A stretch of 64,000 nt of DNA from contig JBNKWI010000001.1 in the NCBI GenBank assembly GCA_050299695.1, forward strand, positions 62,001-126,000, in the 5' to 3' direction. Shown here one piece after another: positions 7,543 to 15,322 of this stretch. This DNA is from Ovoidimarina sp050299695. Lineage in GTDB: Bacteria > Pseudomonadota > Alphaproteobacteria > Rhodobacterales > Rhodobacteraceae. Each line of letters begins with the position of its first letter. Position 1 is the first letter of the stretch. A program made the position numbers and the translations under genes. The notes beneath the pieces were generated by a model, which saw only the letters and a program-made list of their open reading frames with translations, did no database searches and was not told where the DNA came from.

Positions 7543-9519
7543 TCATTCCGCCGCCTCCAAGGGCTTCGCGGCCACCGGCGCTACGCGTGTATCACGGATT
7601 TCCAGCGTCGCACTGATCGACCCTTTCCGGCCATCCTCGTAGGTTACTTCGGTCACCGTCGAGACCTGCCGCGCCCCGTCGTAAAGCGCCGCGATGAGAT
7701 CGCCATATTTTTCCTCGATGATCCTCCGCCGTACCTTTCGCGTGCGGGTCAGTTCGCCGTCGTCGGCGTCGAGCTCCTTGTGCAAGACCAGGAAGCGGTG
7801 GATCTGGCAGCCCGCGAGCATCGCGTCGCCGGCCAGCGAGGCGTTCACCTCCTCCACATGGGCGGCGATCATGTCGAGCACCTGGGAATTCCCGGCCAGC
7901 TCCTGGTAGGAGCCGTAGGACACGTTGTTCCGCTCGGCCCAGTTCCCCACCGCGGTCAGGTCGATATTGATGAAGGCCGCGCAGGTCTCGCGCCCGGCAC
8001 CGAACACCACCGCCTCGAGAATGTTCGGGTAGAACTTGAGCTTGTTCTCCACGTATTTCGGCGCGAAGAGGCTCCCGTCCGCCATCTTCCCGACGTCCTT
8101 CGCCCGGTCGATGATCCTGAGATGCCCGGTTCCTTCCTCGAAGAACCCCGCGTCCCCGGTGGCCACCCAACCCTCGGCATCCTTGGTCGAAGCGGTCGAC
8201 TCGGCGTTCTTGTAGTATTCCACGAAGGTGCCGGGGCTGCGGTAGAACACCTCGCCCGTCTCGCCGATCCGCACCTCGACGCCCGGCGAGGGTACTCCCA
8301 CCGTGTCGGCCCGCACCTGACCGTCCGGCTGCTGGGTGATGAAGACCGACGCCTCGGTCTGCCCGTAGAGCTGCTTCAGGTTGATCCCGAGCGAGCGCCA
8401 GAACTCGAAGATCTCCGGCCCGATCGCCTCGCCCGCCGTATAGGCCACACGCACCTTCGACATCCCCGCCCGGTTCCGCACCGGCCCATAGACCAGGAGG
8501 TCGCCCAGCCGGTACCACAGCCGGTCCCACGGCCCCACTGGCTTGCCGTCCATCAGGTCCGGCCCCACCCGCTTCGCATGCGCCATGAAATGGTCGAACA
8601 TCGCCTTCTTCAAGCGTCCCGCATCCTCCATCCGGATCAGCAGGATGGTGATCCGCTGCTCGAAATAGCGCGGCGGCGCGAAGAAGTAGGTCGGCCCGAT
8701 TTCGTGCAGGTTCTCGTACATCGTCTCGGCCGATTCCGGGCAGTTCGTGCAGAACCCGCACCAATAGGCCTGGCCCATCGAGAAGATGAAATCGCCGACC
8801 CAGGCCATCGGCAGGTAGGCCAGGATCTCCTCGCGCTCGGTCAGCCGGTCGAACTCGGCCGAGGCCTTCGAGGTCTCGATGATGTTGCGGTTCGACAGGA
8901 CCACGCCCTTCGGCCGCCCGGTCGTTCCGGAAGTGTAGAGCATCACGCAGGTATCGTCGTAGCCGAGCCCGCCGGTCCGCCGCCGCAGCTCGTCGTCGAA
9001 CCGCTCATGTGCCGCGCGGCCCGTGGCCTGCACGTCGGCCAGCGCGTTCATCCGGCTGTGGTCGTATTTCCGCATGCCCCGCCGGTCGAGATAGAGGATC
9101 TCCTCCACATTCGGCACGCGGTCGGCGATCTCGAGCACTTTGTCGACCTGCTCCTGGTCCTCGGCCACCACGAACCGCGCGCCGCAATGGTCGAGCACGT
9201 AGGCCATTTCGTCGGCAACCGCATCTTGGTAGAGCGGCACCGGGATCGCGCCGCACATCTGTGCGGCCACCATCGACCAGTAGAGCGCGGGCCGGTTCGC
9301 GCCGATGACCGCCACGTGGTCGCCGGGCGCGAGACCCAGTTCGAGGAACCCCAGCGCCATCGCCCGGATCTCGGCCTCGGTCTCAGCCCAGGTCCAGCTC
9401 TGCCAGATCCCGTATTCCTTCTCGCGATAGGCCGGGCGCGCCGCGAACAGCCGCGCGTTCCGCGCCAGAAGCGCCGGAATCGAGGCGAGATCTCCCGGAC
9501 CTTTCGCCGGTTCGTCCAC
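7543..9519 (-). CDS. AMP-dependent acyl-CoA synthetase (long-chain fatty acid-CoA ligase type)
   Basis: A 658-aa adenylate-forming enzyme that should activate a carboxylic acid to its CoA thioester. Visible motifs are the P-loop-like MLYTSGTTGRPKGVV, the YGQTEAS adenylate motif, and WVATGDAGFF with RIIDRAKD. It belongs to the long FadD15/LACS-like group by length and by the AYLPMAWVGDFIFS and RTRKVRRRIIEEKY segments. GTG 9519 is chosen because GGGGAGGAAAG lies just upstream. It precedes the Liv genes on the same strand, pointing to uptake followed by activation of an organic acid (inference). Confidence 0.9.
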   Translation of the reverse strand: MDEPAKGPGDLASIPALLARNARLFAARPAYREKEYGIWQSWTWAETEAEIRAMALGFLELGLAPGDHVAVIGANRPALYWSMVAAQMCGAIPVPLYQDAVADEMAYVLDHCGARFVVAEDQEQVDKVLEIADRVPNVEEILYLDRRGMRKYDHSRMNALADVQATGRAAHERFDDELRRRTGGLGYDDTCVMLYTSGTTGRPKGVVLSNRNIIETSKASAEFDRLTEREEILAYLPMAWVGDFIFSMGQAYWCGFCTNCPESAETMYENLHEIGPTYFFAPPRYFEQRITILLIRMEDAGRLKKAMFDHFMAHAKRVGPDLMDGKPVGPWDRLWYRLGDLLVYGPVRNRAGMSKVRVAYTAGEAIGPEIFEFWRSLGINLKQLYGQTEASVFITQQPDGQVRADTVGVPSPGVEVRIGETGEVFYRSPGTFVEYYKNAESTASTKDAEGWVATGDAGFFEEGTGHLRIIDRAKDVGKMADGSLFAPKYVENKLKFYPNILEAVVFGAGRETCAAFINIDLTAVGNWAERNNVSYGSYQELAGNSQVLDMIAAHVEEVNASLAGDAMLAGCQIHRFLVLHKELDADDGELTRTRKVRRRIIEEKYGDLIAALYDGARQVSTVTEVTYEDGRKGSISATLEIRDTRVAPVAAKPLEAAE

Positions 9520-9615
9520 GTCTTTCCTCCCCGCGGCTCTTGCGGCCGCGCCGGCCCCTCCCCGGGCCGTTTCCGAGATCTTTCGCAATGTCGCGCGGCA
9601 GGTCAAATCAATTTT

Positions 9616-9629
9616 TGAACGCACGTTCA
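9616..9629. promoter_or_regulatory. Palindromic operator candidate upstream of the acyl-CoA ligase
   Basis: TGAACGCACGTTCA is an inverted repeat of six bases per arm with a two-base centre, about 97 bases upstream of the ligase GTG. The core AACGNNCGTT resembles sites of TetR-family regulators of acyl-CoA metabolism (recalled: the PaaR consensus CNAACGNNCGTTNG). No TetR gene is present in the window. Confidence 0.5.
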
Positions 9630-9686
9630 TTTAACCGCACCGAGAGCGGCGTTCCGCCCCGCGCGCGAACATGCTAGAGATCGGGC

Positions 9687-9848
9687 ATGGACCCGGTCTC
9701 GCTGGTTTTCTACGCCGCCGTCTGCGGCCTCCTGAGCGTTTTCGCGCCGCGTCTCGGCTCGCCCGCCACACGGCTTGGCGTGGGTGCGGTCGTCGGCCTC
9801 CTCGCAGCGACGATCCTGCCCGCGCTGCGTGGCGCATTCGGCTTCTGA
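9687..9848 (+). CDS. Small membrane protein, 53 aa
   Basis: Short open frame MDPVSLVFYAAVCGLLSVFA... ending PALRGAFGF, with two hydrophobic segments (about 4-20 and 30-47) joined by a short basic loop. It lies 58 bp before the histidine phosphatase gene on the same strand, and its codon use matches neighbouring genes. I believe similar two-span proteins occur beside this phosphatase in related genomes, but that is from memory. Function unknown. Confidence 0.6.
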   Translation: MDPVSLVFYAAVCGLLSVFAPRLGSPATRLGVGAVVGLLAATILPALRGAFGF

Positions 9849-9906
9849 CCGACCGGTTGGCAAGGCGTCCCCGCCCCTGTAGTCCGTGCCCCGAACGGAG
9901 GACGAC

Positions 9907-10551
9907 ATGGGCGAGATCATGCTGGTCCGGCACGGCCAGGCCAATTCGGCAGCGCAGGACGAAGACGGCTACGACCGGCTGAGCGACCTCGGCCGCGACC
10001 AGGCGCGCTGGCTCGGCGAATGGCTCGCGGGGCAGGAGGCGCGGTTCGACCGGGTGCTCTCGGGCAGCCTTCTCCGCCACCGGCAGACGGCCGCGGCGAT
10101 GGGCCATCCCGATCCGGAAATCGACCCGCGTCTGAACGAAATGGACTATTTCAACCTCGGCGCCGCGCTCGAGGCGCGCCACGGGGTGCCGATGCCGGGA
10201 CCGGACGAATTCGCGCTGCACGCGCCGCAGGTGATGGAGGCCTGGCACCGCGCCGAGATCCGCGGCAACGAGAGCTTCGCCGAGTTCGAAACCCGCGTGA
10301 CCTCGGTCTTCTCCGAAGCCGCGGTCGAGGGGCGGCGCGTGCTCTGCATCACCTCGGGCGGGGTGATCGGCATGTGCGTGCGCCATCTCCTCGGGCTCGA
10401 CCCCACGCGGATGGCGCAGGTCCTCCTGCCGATCATGAACAGCTCGATCCACCGGATCAGCGTCCAGCCGCACGGGGTCTACCTCGCGGGCTTCAACGCC
10501 GTCCCGCACCTGGAGCATCCCGACCGCGCCTTCGCGCGAACGCATTACTGA
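9907..10551 (+). CDS. Histidine phosphatase (phosphoglycerate mutase-like) family protein
   Basis: A 214-aa member of the histidine phosphatase superfamily. The phosphohistidine motif LVRHGQAN is at residues 6-13, the second arginine appears in the SGSLLRHRQTA stretch, and the late ITSGGVIG occupies the position of the second catalytic histidine. That site lacks the usual His (GHGG/SHGG type), so activity is uncertain. ATG 9907 was chosen for the GGAGG seven bases upstream. Substrate unknown. Confidence 0.85.
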   Translation: MGEIMLVRHGQANSAAQDEDGYDRLSDLGRDQARWLGEWLAGQEARFDRVLSGSLLRHRQTAAAMGHPDPEIDPRLNEMDYFNLGAALEARHGVPMPGPDEFALHAPQVMEAWHRAEIRGNESFAEFETRVTSVFSEAAVEGRRVLCITSGGVIGMCVRHLLGLDPTRMAQVLLPIMNSSIHRISVQPHGVYLAGFNAVPHLEHPDRAFARTHY

Positions 10552-10588
10552 AGCGTCCGGAAGTCGTTCCGAAAGGACTTGCCCGCCC

Positions 10589-11623
10589 TCAGCCGACGAT
10601 CCGCCGGATCGCTGAGATCCAGTTCCCGTAGCAGAGCTTCTCGATCAGGGCCGGACCGTAACCGGCACGGCCCATCTCCTCGCGCAAGACACCCAGTCCG
10701 GCGACCGAGCCGATTTCCTCAGGCACCACCGCGCCGTCGAAATCGGACCCGAGCCCCACATGGTCTTCGCCTGCGTGCTCGATCATGTGGTCGAGATGCC
10801 GGATCATCCAGTCGAGCGCGCCGCCTGGCACCATCCGCCCGTCCCCCCGCAGGAAGGCCGTGGCGAAGTTGAGCCCGACCATCCCGCCCGTCTCGCCGAT
10901 CGCGCGGAGCTGGTCGTCGTCGAGGTTCCGAGCGGTCGGACAGACCGCGTGCGCGTTGGAATGGGTCGCCACCACCGGCAGGCCCATCTCCGCAATGTCG
11001 AAGAATCCCTTCCGGTTCAGGTGGCTGGTATCGACGATCATCCGCATCTCCGCCGCCGCCCGCACCAGGCGGCGCCCCGCATCGGTCAGCCCCGGACCGA
11101 TATCCGCGTCCGACGGGAAGCGGAACGGTACGCCATGGCCGAAGATCGTCGGGCGGCTCCAGACAGGCCCGATCGAGCGCAGGCCAAGCGCGTGGAGCCA
11201 GTCCAGTTCCTCCAGATCCGGGCCGATCGCCTCCGCGCCCTCGAGATGCATCAGCGCGGCCATGGTATCCGCCGCCATCGCCGCTTCGATCTCGTCCGCG
11301 CTCCGGCAGAGCGCCAGGTCGCCGCGCCGGTCGAGTTCCAGGAGGATCTCGGCCTGTTCGCTCACCGCCAGACGCGCGGCGTCGTGCGGCAAGGGGTCGG
11401 GCAGCGGCAGGTCGTAGGGCGGATGCGCGAGCGCCGCCATGTCGAACGGCCCCGGGCTCGGCACGAAAAGCGCGAAGAACCCGCCCGCGAAGCCGCCCGC
11501 CCGGGCGCGGGCCAGGTCGATGTGTCCAACCCCGCCGTCGCGGAACCCGTCCAACGCCTGAGCCCCGCCCTTCCACAGCCGCAGGATCGCGTCGTTGTGC
11601 CCGTCGAAGACCGGGGGTGTCAC
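10589..11623 (-). CDS. Membrane dipeptidase, peptidase family M19
   Basis: A 344-aa renal-dipeptidase-like zinc enzyme. The first metal motif is DGHNDAILRL; EGAEAIG holds the bridging Glu; DTSHLNRKGF and VVATHSNAHAV carry further His ligands; GLGSDFDGAVVP is near the C-terminus. These are all M19 landmarks. The reaction is hydrolysis of dipeptides, often with D-residues. It starts at GTG directly after the TAG of the DUF3775 gene, so the two are translationally coupled. Confidence 0.92.
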   Translation of the reverse strand: MTPPVFDGHNDAILRLWKGGAQALDGFRDGGVGHIDLARARAGGFAGGFFALFVPSPGPFDMAALAHPPYDLPLPDPLPHDAARLAVSEQAEILLELDRRGDLALCRSADEIEAAMAADTMAALMHLEGAEAIGPDLEELDWLHALGLRSIGPVWSRPTIFGHGVPFRFPSDADIGPGLTDAGRRLVRAAAEMRMIVDTSHLNRKGFFDIAEMGLPVVATHSNAHAVCPTARNLDDDQLRAIGETGGMVGLNFATAFLRGDGRMVPGGALDWMIRHLDHMIEHAGEDHVGLGSDFDGAVVPEEIGSVAGLGVLREEMGRAGYGPALIEKLCYGNWISAIRRIVG

Positions 11624-11947
11624 CTAGTGTTCCCTCAGGTGATCCTCGGCGTCGGTCACGTCGATTCCCATCGCCTCCAGCCCGGCCTCGAGATAATCGG
11701 AAAGTTGCGGGATACCGGAGAGGTATTCCTCGGTCGGCGCCGTCGCCTCGGCCCGCGCGGTCCGCTTGGCCTCCTCGAACTCCGAGGCGTCGAAGCTGTC
11801 GCGCCCGACCCACATCAGCGCCACGAGATTGGCCGCCTCGTCCTCGTTCAGCCCCGAAATGTAGTCACGGAGATGCCGGCTTTCCGGGCCGTATTCACGG
11901 GCCAGAAAGATCACCCGGACGACCTTGCCGGTGGAGATGTTGAGCAT
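11624..11947 (-). CDS. DUF3775 domain protein
   Basis: A 107-aa soluble acidic protein starting MLNISTGKVVRVIFLAREYG with an internal LVALMWVGRDSFDASEFEEA, matching the DUF3775 family common in alphaproteobacteria. Function unknown. ATG 11947 follows GAGAGGAGC. Its stop abuts the GTG start of the M19 dipeptidase gene. Confidence 0.8.
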   Translation of the reverse strand: MLNISTGKVVRVIFLAREYGPESRHLRDYISGLNEDEAANLVALMWVGRDSFDASEFEEAKRTARAEATAPTEEYLSGIPQLSDYLEAGLEAMGIDVTDAEDHLREH

Positions 11948-12247
11948 GCGCGGGCGCTCCTCTCGTTTCGCTCCAGTGAAGCGTGATTGCCCCGGGCAGG
12001 CAAGGGAGAACGGCTTGATCGCGCGGGGCGACATGGGTGCGGATCGGCCCGCCGAAATCCGATCCCAAGGGCCGTCCCTCGCCAGATTCAGGGCCGGCGG
12101 CGAGCCCGGAAGAGACCCCGCACTCTCAACGGTCGAGTCCCAGCCCCCTGCGAAATCGACTGGGTCACCAAGTCGGCGCCGCCACCTCGAAGGCGCCGCG
12201 CAGGTGCGCCATCGTCGGCGCGGATCCTCGGAAGACACCTTCCCCGC
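11948..12247. other. 300-bp gap without a recognised gene
   Basis: The space between rmuC and the DUF3775 gene has open frames on both strands, but none shows family resemblance or a good ribosome-binding site. No tRNA, terminator with T-tract or repeat shared with the rest of the window was seen. It should hold the promoter of the DUF3775-dipeptidase pair. Confidence 0.4.
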
Positions 12248-13429
12248 TTATTCAGCCGCCGTGGGAGCCCTGAGCGCGCCCATGGGCGCCGCATCGGCAT
12301 CCTTCGCCAGCTCCTCGAAATCGAAACTGTCGAGCCGCGCCGCGCGCTTGCCCGCCCGCTCGGCGGCGATGCCGATCCCTTCGACATCCTCCCGCGCCTG
12401 CCGGAAATGGTTGTCGAGCTTCCCCACACGCTCTACCACCAGTTCCACGTCGCGGTGGAGAAGCCGGAGCGCCTTGCGTATGGCGCCCGCCTGCTCGCGC
12501 ATCCGAGCATCCTTCAGGATCGCCCGCATCGTGTTGAGCGTGGCCATGCAGGTCGTGGGCGAAACGATCCAGACCCGCGCCGCGAAGCCCTCGCGCACCA
12601 GATCGGCGAAATTCGCGTGCAGCTCGGCATAGACCGCCTCTGACGGGAGGAACATCAGCGCGCCGTCCGCCGTCTCTCCATCCAGAACGTAGCGCTCCGA
12701 GATCGCCTTGATATGCGCGCGCAAGGCCACCCGCATCGCCTTCTGCGCCTCGCTCCGCTCCCATTGCGTGCCGGCCGCGCGCAACGCCTCGTAGGCCTCC
12801 AGGGGAAACTTCGCGTCGATCACGATCGGCCCCGGCGGGTTCGGCAAATGCACGAGGCAATCGGCCCGGCGGCCGTTCGACAGCGTGTGCTGGAACGCGT
12901 AGGCGTCGGGCGGCAGCGCCTTCGAGACGATCTCGTTCAGCTGGATCTCCCCGAACGCACCGCGCGTCTGCTTGTTCGACAGGATGTCCTGCAGGCCCAG
13001 CACGTCGCCCGAGAGCTTCTCGATATTCGCCTGCGCCCGGTCGATCGTCTCCAGCCGCTGCTGCAACTCGCCGAGCGACCGGGCCGTCCGCGTCGCCGTC
13101 CCTGCAAGGTTCTCGTTCATCCGCTGCGTCACCTCGGCCAGCCGCGCCTCCATCAGCTTCATCATGCCGTTCTGCGCTGTGATCTGTGCCTCGGACACGT
13201 GCGCGAGCCCGCCCGAGAGCCGCTCCTGCCCGTCCGACAGCCCCTGCACGCGGGTGCCCAGCGTCTCGAGGTGCTGCGCGAGCGGCACCACCATCCGCGC
13301 CGACCGGCCCGCTCGGGCCGCGATCACGAACAGCAGGACCAGGACCGCCAGGATCAGCGGCGCCCCCGCCAGAACGGCCATCACGGCCGGGTCGGATAGG
13401 TCGATCGCGGTGTCGCCGATGGTGATCAT
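12248..13429 (-). CDS. rmuC: DNA recombination protein RmuC
   Basis: A 393-aa RmuC homologue. An N-terminal membrane anchor (about 20-40) is followed by a long coiled coil (about 50-155) and the RmuC nuclease-like domain, with the motifs GAFGEIQLNEIV, VIDAKFPLEAYE, MFLPSEAVYAE and IVSPTTCMATLN. RmuC limits inversions at short inverted repeats. The start ATG 13429 overlaps the mutL stop codon by ATGA, so translation of the two DNA-maintenance genes is coupled. Confidence 0.93.
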   Translation of the reverse strand: MITIGDTAIDLSDPAVMAVLAGAPLILAVLVLLFVIAARAGRSARMVVPLAQHLETLGTRVQGLSDGQERLSGGLAHVSEAQITAQNGMMKLMEARLAEVTQRMNENLAGTATRTARSLGELQQRLETIDRAQANIEKLSGDVLGLQDILSNKQTRGAFGEIQLNEIVSKALPPDAYAFQHTLSNGRRADCLVHLPNPPGPIVIDAKFPLEAYEALRAAGTQWERSEAQKAMRVALRAHIKAISERYVLDGETADGALMFLPSEAVYAELHANFADLVREGFAARVWIVSPTTCMATLNTMRAILKDARMREQAGAIRKALRLLHRDVELVVERVGKLDNHFRQAREDVEGIGIAAERAGKRAARLDSFDFEELAKDADAAPMGALRAPTAAE

Positions 13430-15267
13430 GTCCGCCCGAACAGCCTCTCGATATCGCCCAGTTTCAACTCCACATAGGTGGGCCGGCCGTGATTGCACTG
13501 GCCCGAATGCGGCGTGGCCTCCATTTCGCGCAGGAGCGCGTTCATCTCCTCGGCCCCCATCCGCCGCCCGGCCCGGACCGAGCCGTGGCAGGCCACCCGC
13601 GACAGCACCGCCTCGATCCGCCCCTGCACGGTGAGCGGCCCGTCGCCCGCGCCGATCTCGTCCAAGACGTCGCGCAAAAGCGCCGCCGCATCGACATTGC
13701 CCAGAAGCGCCGGCGTCGCGCGCACCGCCACCGCGCCAGGCCCAAAGGGCTCGATATCGAGCCCCAGCCGCGCGAGCGCCTCTGCCTCGCCCAAGAGCTC
13801 CGCCGCATCGGCCTCGGACAGCTCGACGATCTCCGGAACCAATAGCGCCTGCGCCGCGATCCCGCTCTCCGCCGCCTGCCGTTTCAGCCGCTCGTAGACC
13901 AGCCGCTCATGCGCGGCATGGGCATCGACCAGCACAATCCCGTCGGCGGTTTGCGCCACGATATAGGTCTCGTGAAGCTGCGCCCTTGCGGCGCCCAGCG
14001 GGTGGTCCGTCGCGGGCATATCCGGCGCAGGCTCGGCGCGCGCCGCAGGTGCGAAGACACCGCCGGCCTCAGCGAATCCGTCAACGGCGGGCCACGATTT
14101 CCTATCGGAAATCGTCCCGGAAATCGTGCGATTTCCGGGCGCCCGGTCCATCTGGTAGACCCGCGCCTCGGGCGCCCGGAACGCGCCGAGCGTCGCGCCG
14201 GCGACCGTGGACGAGGCCCTGTGCCCCGCCCCGGCCAGAGCGTGCCGCACCCCCGAGACGACCAACCCCCGCGCCACCCCCGGATCGCGGAACCGCACCT
14301 CGGATTTCGCCGGATGCACGTTCACGTCCACCAGGTGCGGGTCGCAGTCGATGAACAAGGCCGCCGCCGGATGCCGGTCGCGCGACAGGAAATCCATGTA
14401 GGCCGCCCGCAGCGCGCCAATCAGGAGCTTGTCCCGCACCGGCCGCCCGTTCACGAACAGGTACTGCGCCACAGCTGCGCCGCGCGAATAGGTGGGCAGC
14501 GCCGCAAAGCCGGTCAGCCTCAGCCCCTCGCGCTCGGCATCGACCGCGACGGAGTTCGACGCGAATTCTGCGCCCAACACCGCCGACAACCGCCCACGGA
14601 GCGCATCGAGCAGATCGCCGGTCTCGGGCGTAGCGCGGAACACGACCCGCGCAGAACTGCCCGTCAGGTCGCGCAGCTCGAAGGCCACGGCGGGCTCGGC
14701 CATCGCGAGGCGTTTGACCACGTCCGCGATCGCCTGCGCCTCGGCCCGGTCGCTCCGGAGGAACTTCAGCCGCGCCGGCGTCGCGAAGAACAGGTCGCGC
14801 AGTTCGACGATGGTGCCCTGCCGCGCCGCCTCCGGCCGGAGCGGCCCCTCGCGCCCGCCCGTCACCTCGATCCTGTGCGCCTCGCCGCCCGCCACCCGCG
14901 ACGTCAGCGCGAGCCGCCCGACGGCACCGAGCGACGCCAGCGCTTCGCCGCGAAACCCGAAAGTGTGGATGTCGAGAAGGTCGCTGCCGTCGATCTTCGA
15001 GGTCGCATGCCGCGCCAGCGCCAGCGGCATTTCCGAAGCCGGAATCCCGCAGCCGTCGTCTGTCACCCGGATCAGCGTGCGCCCGCCATCGGCATAGTCG
15101 ATCCCCACTCGCATCGCGCCGGCATCGAGCGCATTCTCGACGAGTTCCTTCACCGCCGAGGCGGGCCGCTCGACGACCTCGCCCGCCGCGATGCGGTTCA
15201 CGGCCGCCTCGTCCAGCGGCCGGATCCGCCGCGGAACTGCGCTTATCTTGGGGTCGTCAAGGGACAT
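13426..15267 (-). CDS. mutL: DNA mismatch repair protein MutL
   Basis: A 613-aa MutL. The N-terminal GHKL ATPase contains NRIAAGEVVERPASAVKELV, DDGCGI, HATSKI and FGFRGEALASL; then comes a Ser5-like domain (VNVHPAKSEVRFRD), a linker near residues 330-420, and the dimerization domain ending GRPTYVEL. ATG 15267 is the only good start before the conserved region. It lies inside a perfect hairpin (15261-15289) and has no clear Shine-Dalgarno sequence. The linker is interrupted by two adjacent palindromes (14094-14139) that stay in frame. Confidence 0.95.
   Translation of the reverse strand: MSLDDPKISAVPRRIRPLDEAAVNRIAAGEVVERPASAVKELVENALDAGAMRVGIDYADGGRTLIRVTDDGCGIPASEMPLALARHATSKIDGSDLLDIHTFGFRGEALASLGAVGRLALTSRVAGGEAHRIEVTGGREGPLRPEAARQGTIVELRDLFFATPARLKFLRSDRAEAQAIADVVKRLAMAEPAVAFELRDLTGSSARVVFRATPETGDLLDALRGRLSAVLGAEFASNSVAVDAEREGLRLTGFAALPTYSRGAAVAQYLFVNGRPVRDKLLIGALRAAYMDFLSRDRHPAAALFIDCDPHLVDVNVHPAKSEVRFRDPGVARGLVVSGVRHALAGAGHRASSTVAGATLGAFRAPEARVYQMDRAPGNRTISGTISDRKSWPAVDGFAEAGGVFAPAARAEPAPDMPATDHPLGAARAQLHETYIVAQTADGIVLVDAHAAHERLVYERLKRQAAESGIAAQALLVPEIVELSEADAAELLGEAEALARLGLDIEPFGPGAVAVRATPALLGNVDAAALLRDVLDEIGAGDGPLTVQGRIEAVLSRVACHGSVRAGRRMGAEEMNALLREMEATPHSGQCNHGRPTYVELKLGDIERLFGRT
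14094..14139. repeat. Two adjacent perfect palindromes inside mutL
   Basis: The first is a 9-bp inverted repeat, 14094-14102 against 14107-14115, with a 4-base loop. The second is an 11-bp inverted repeat, 14116-14126 against 14129-14139, with a 2-base centre. Together they hold four copies of the octamer CGATTTCC or its complement, which are A/T-richer than their surroundings. They fall in the disordered linker of MutL and keep the frame. Confidence 0.8.
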
Positions 15268-15289
15268 GCTACAAGAGGTAGCATGTCCC
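15261..15289 (-). promoter_or_regulatory. mutL: Perfect hairpin over the mutL start codon
   Basis: A 12-bp perfect inverted repeat (15261-15272 against 15278-15289) with a 5-base loop. The mutL ATG (15267-15265) lies inside one arm. On the mRNA the start codon would be fully base-paired, so initiation may depend on unfolding or on ribosomes arriving from the upstream M16 gene (stop at 15323). It has no T-tract, so a terminator is less likely. Confidence 0.65.
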
Positions 15290-15322
15290 GCCGCGATTCT
15301 ACAATCTCTCTCGGTGCCGGAG

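Noticed and set aside
15261..15289. The mutL hairpin as a terminator of the upstream M16 gene
   Set aside because: No T-run follows on the minus strand and the stem includes the mutL start codon, so a translational role fits better. Partial termination cannot be excluded.
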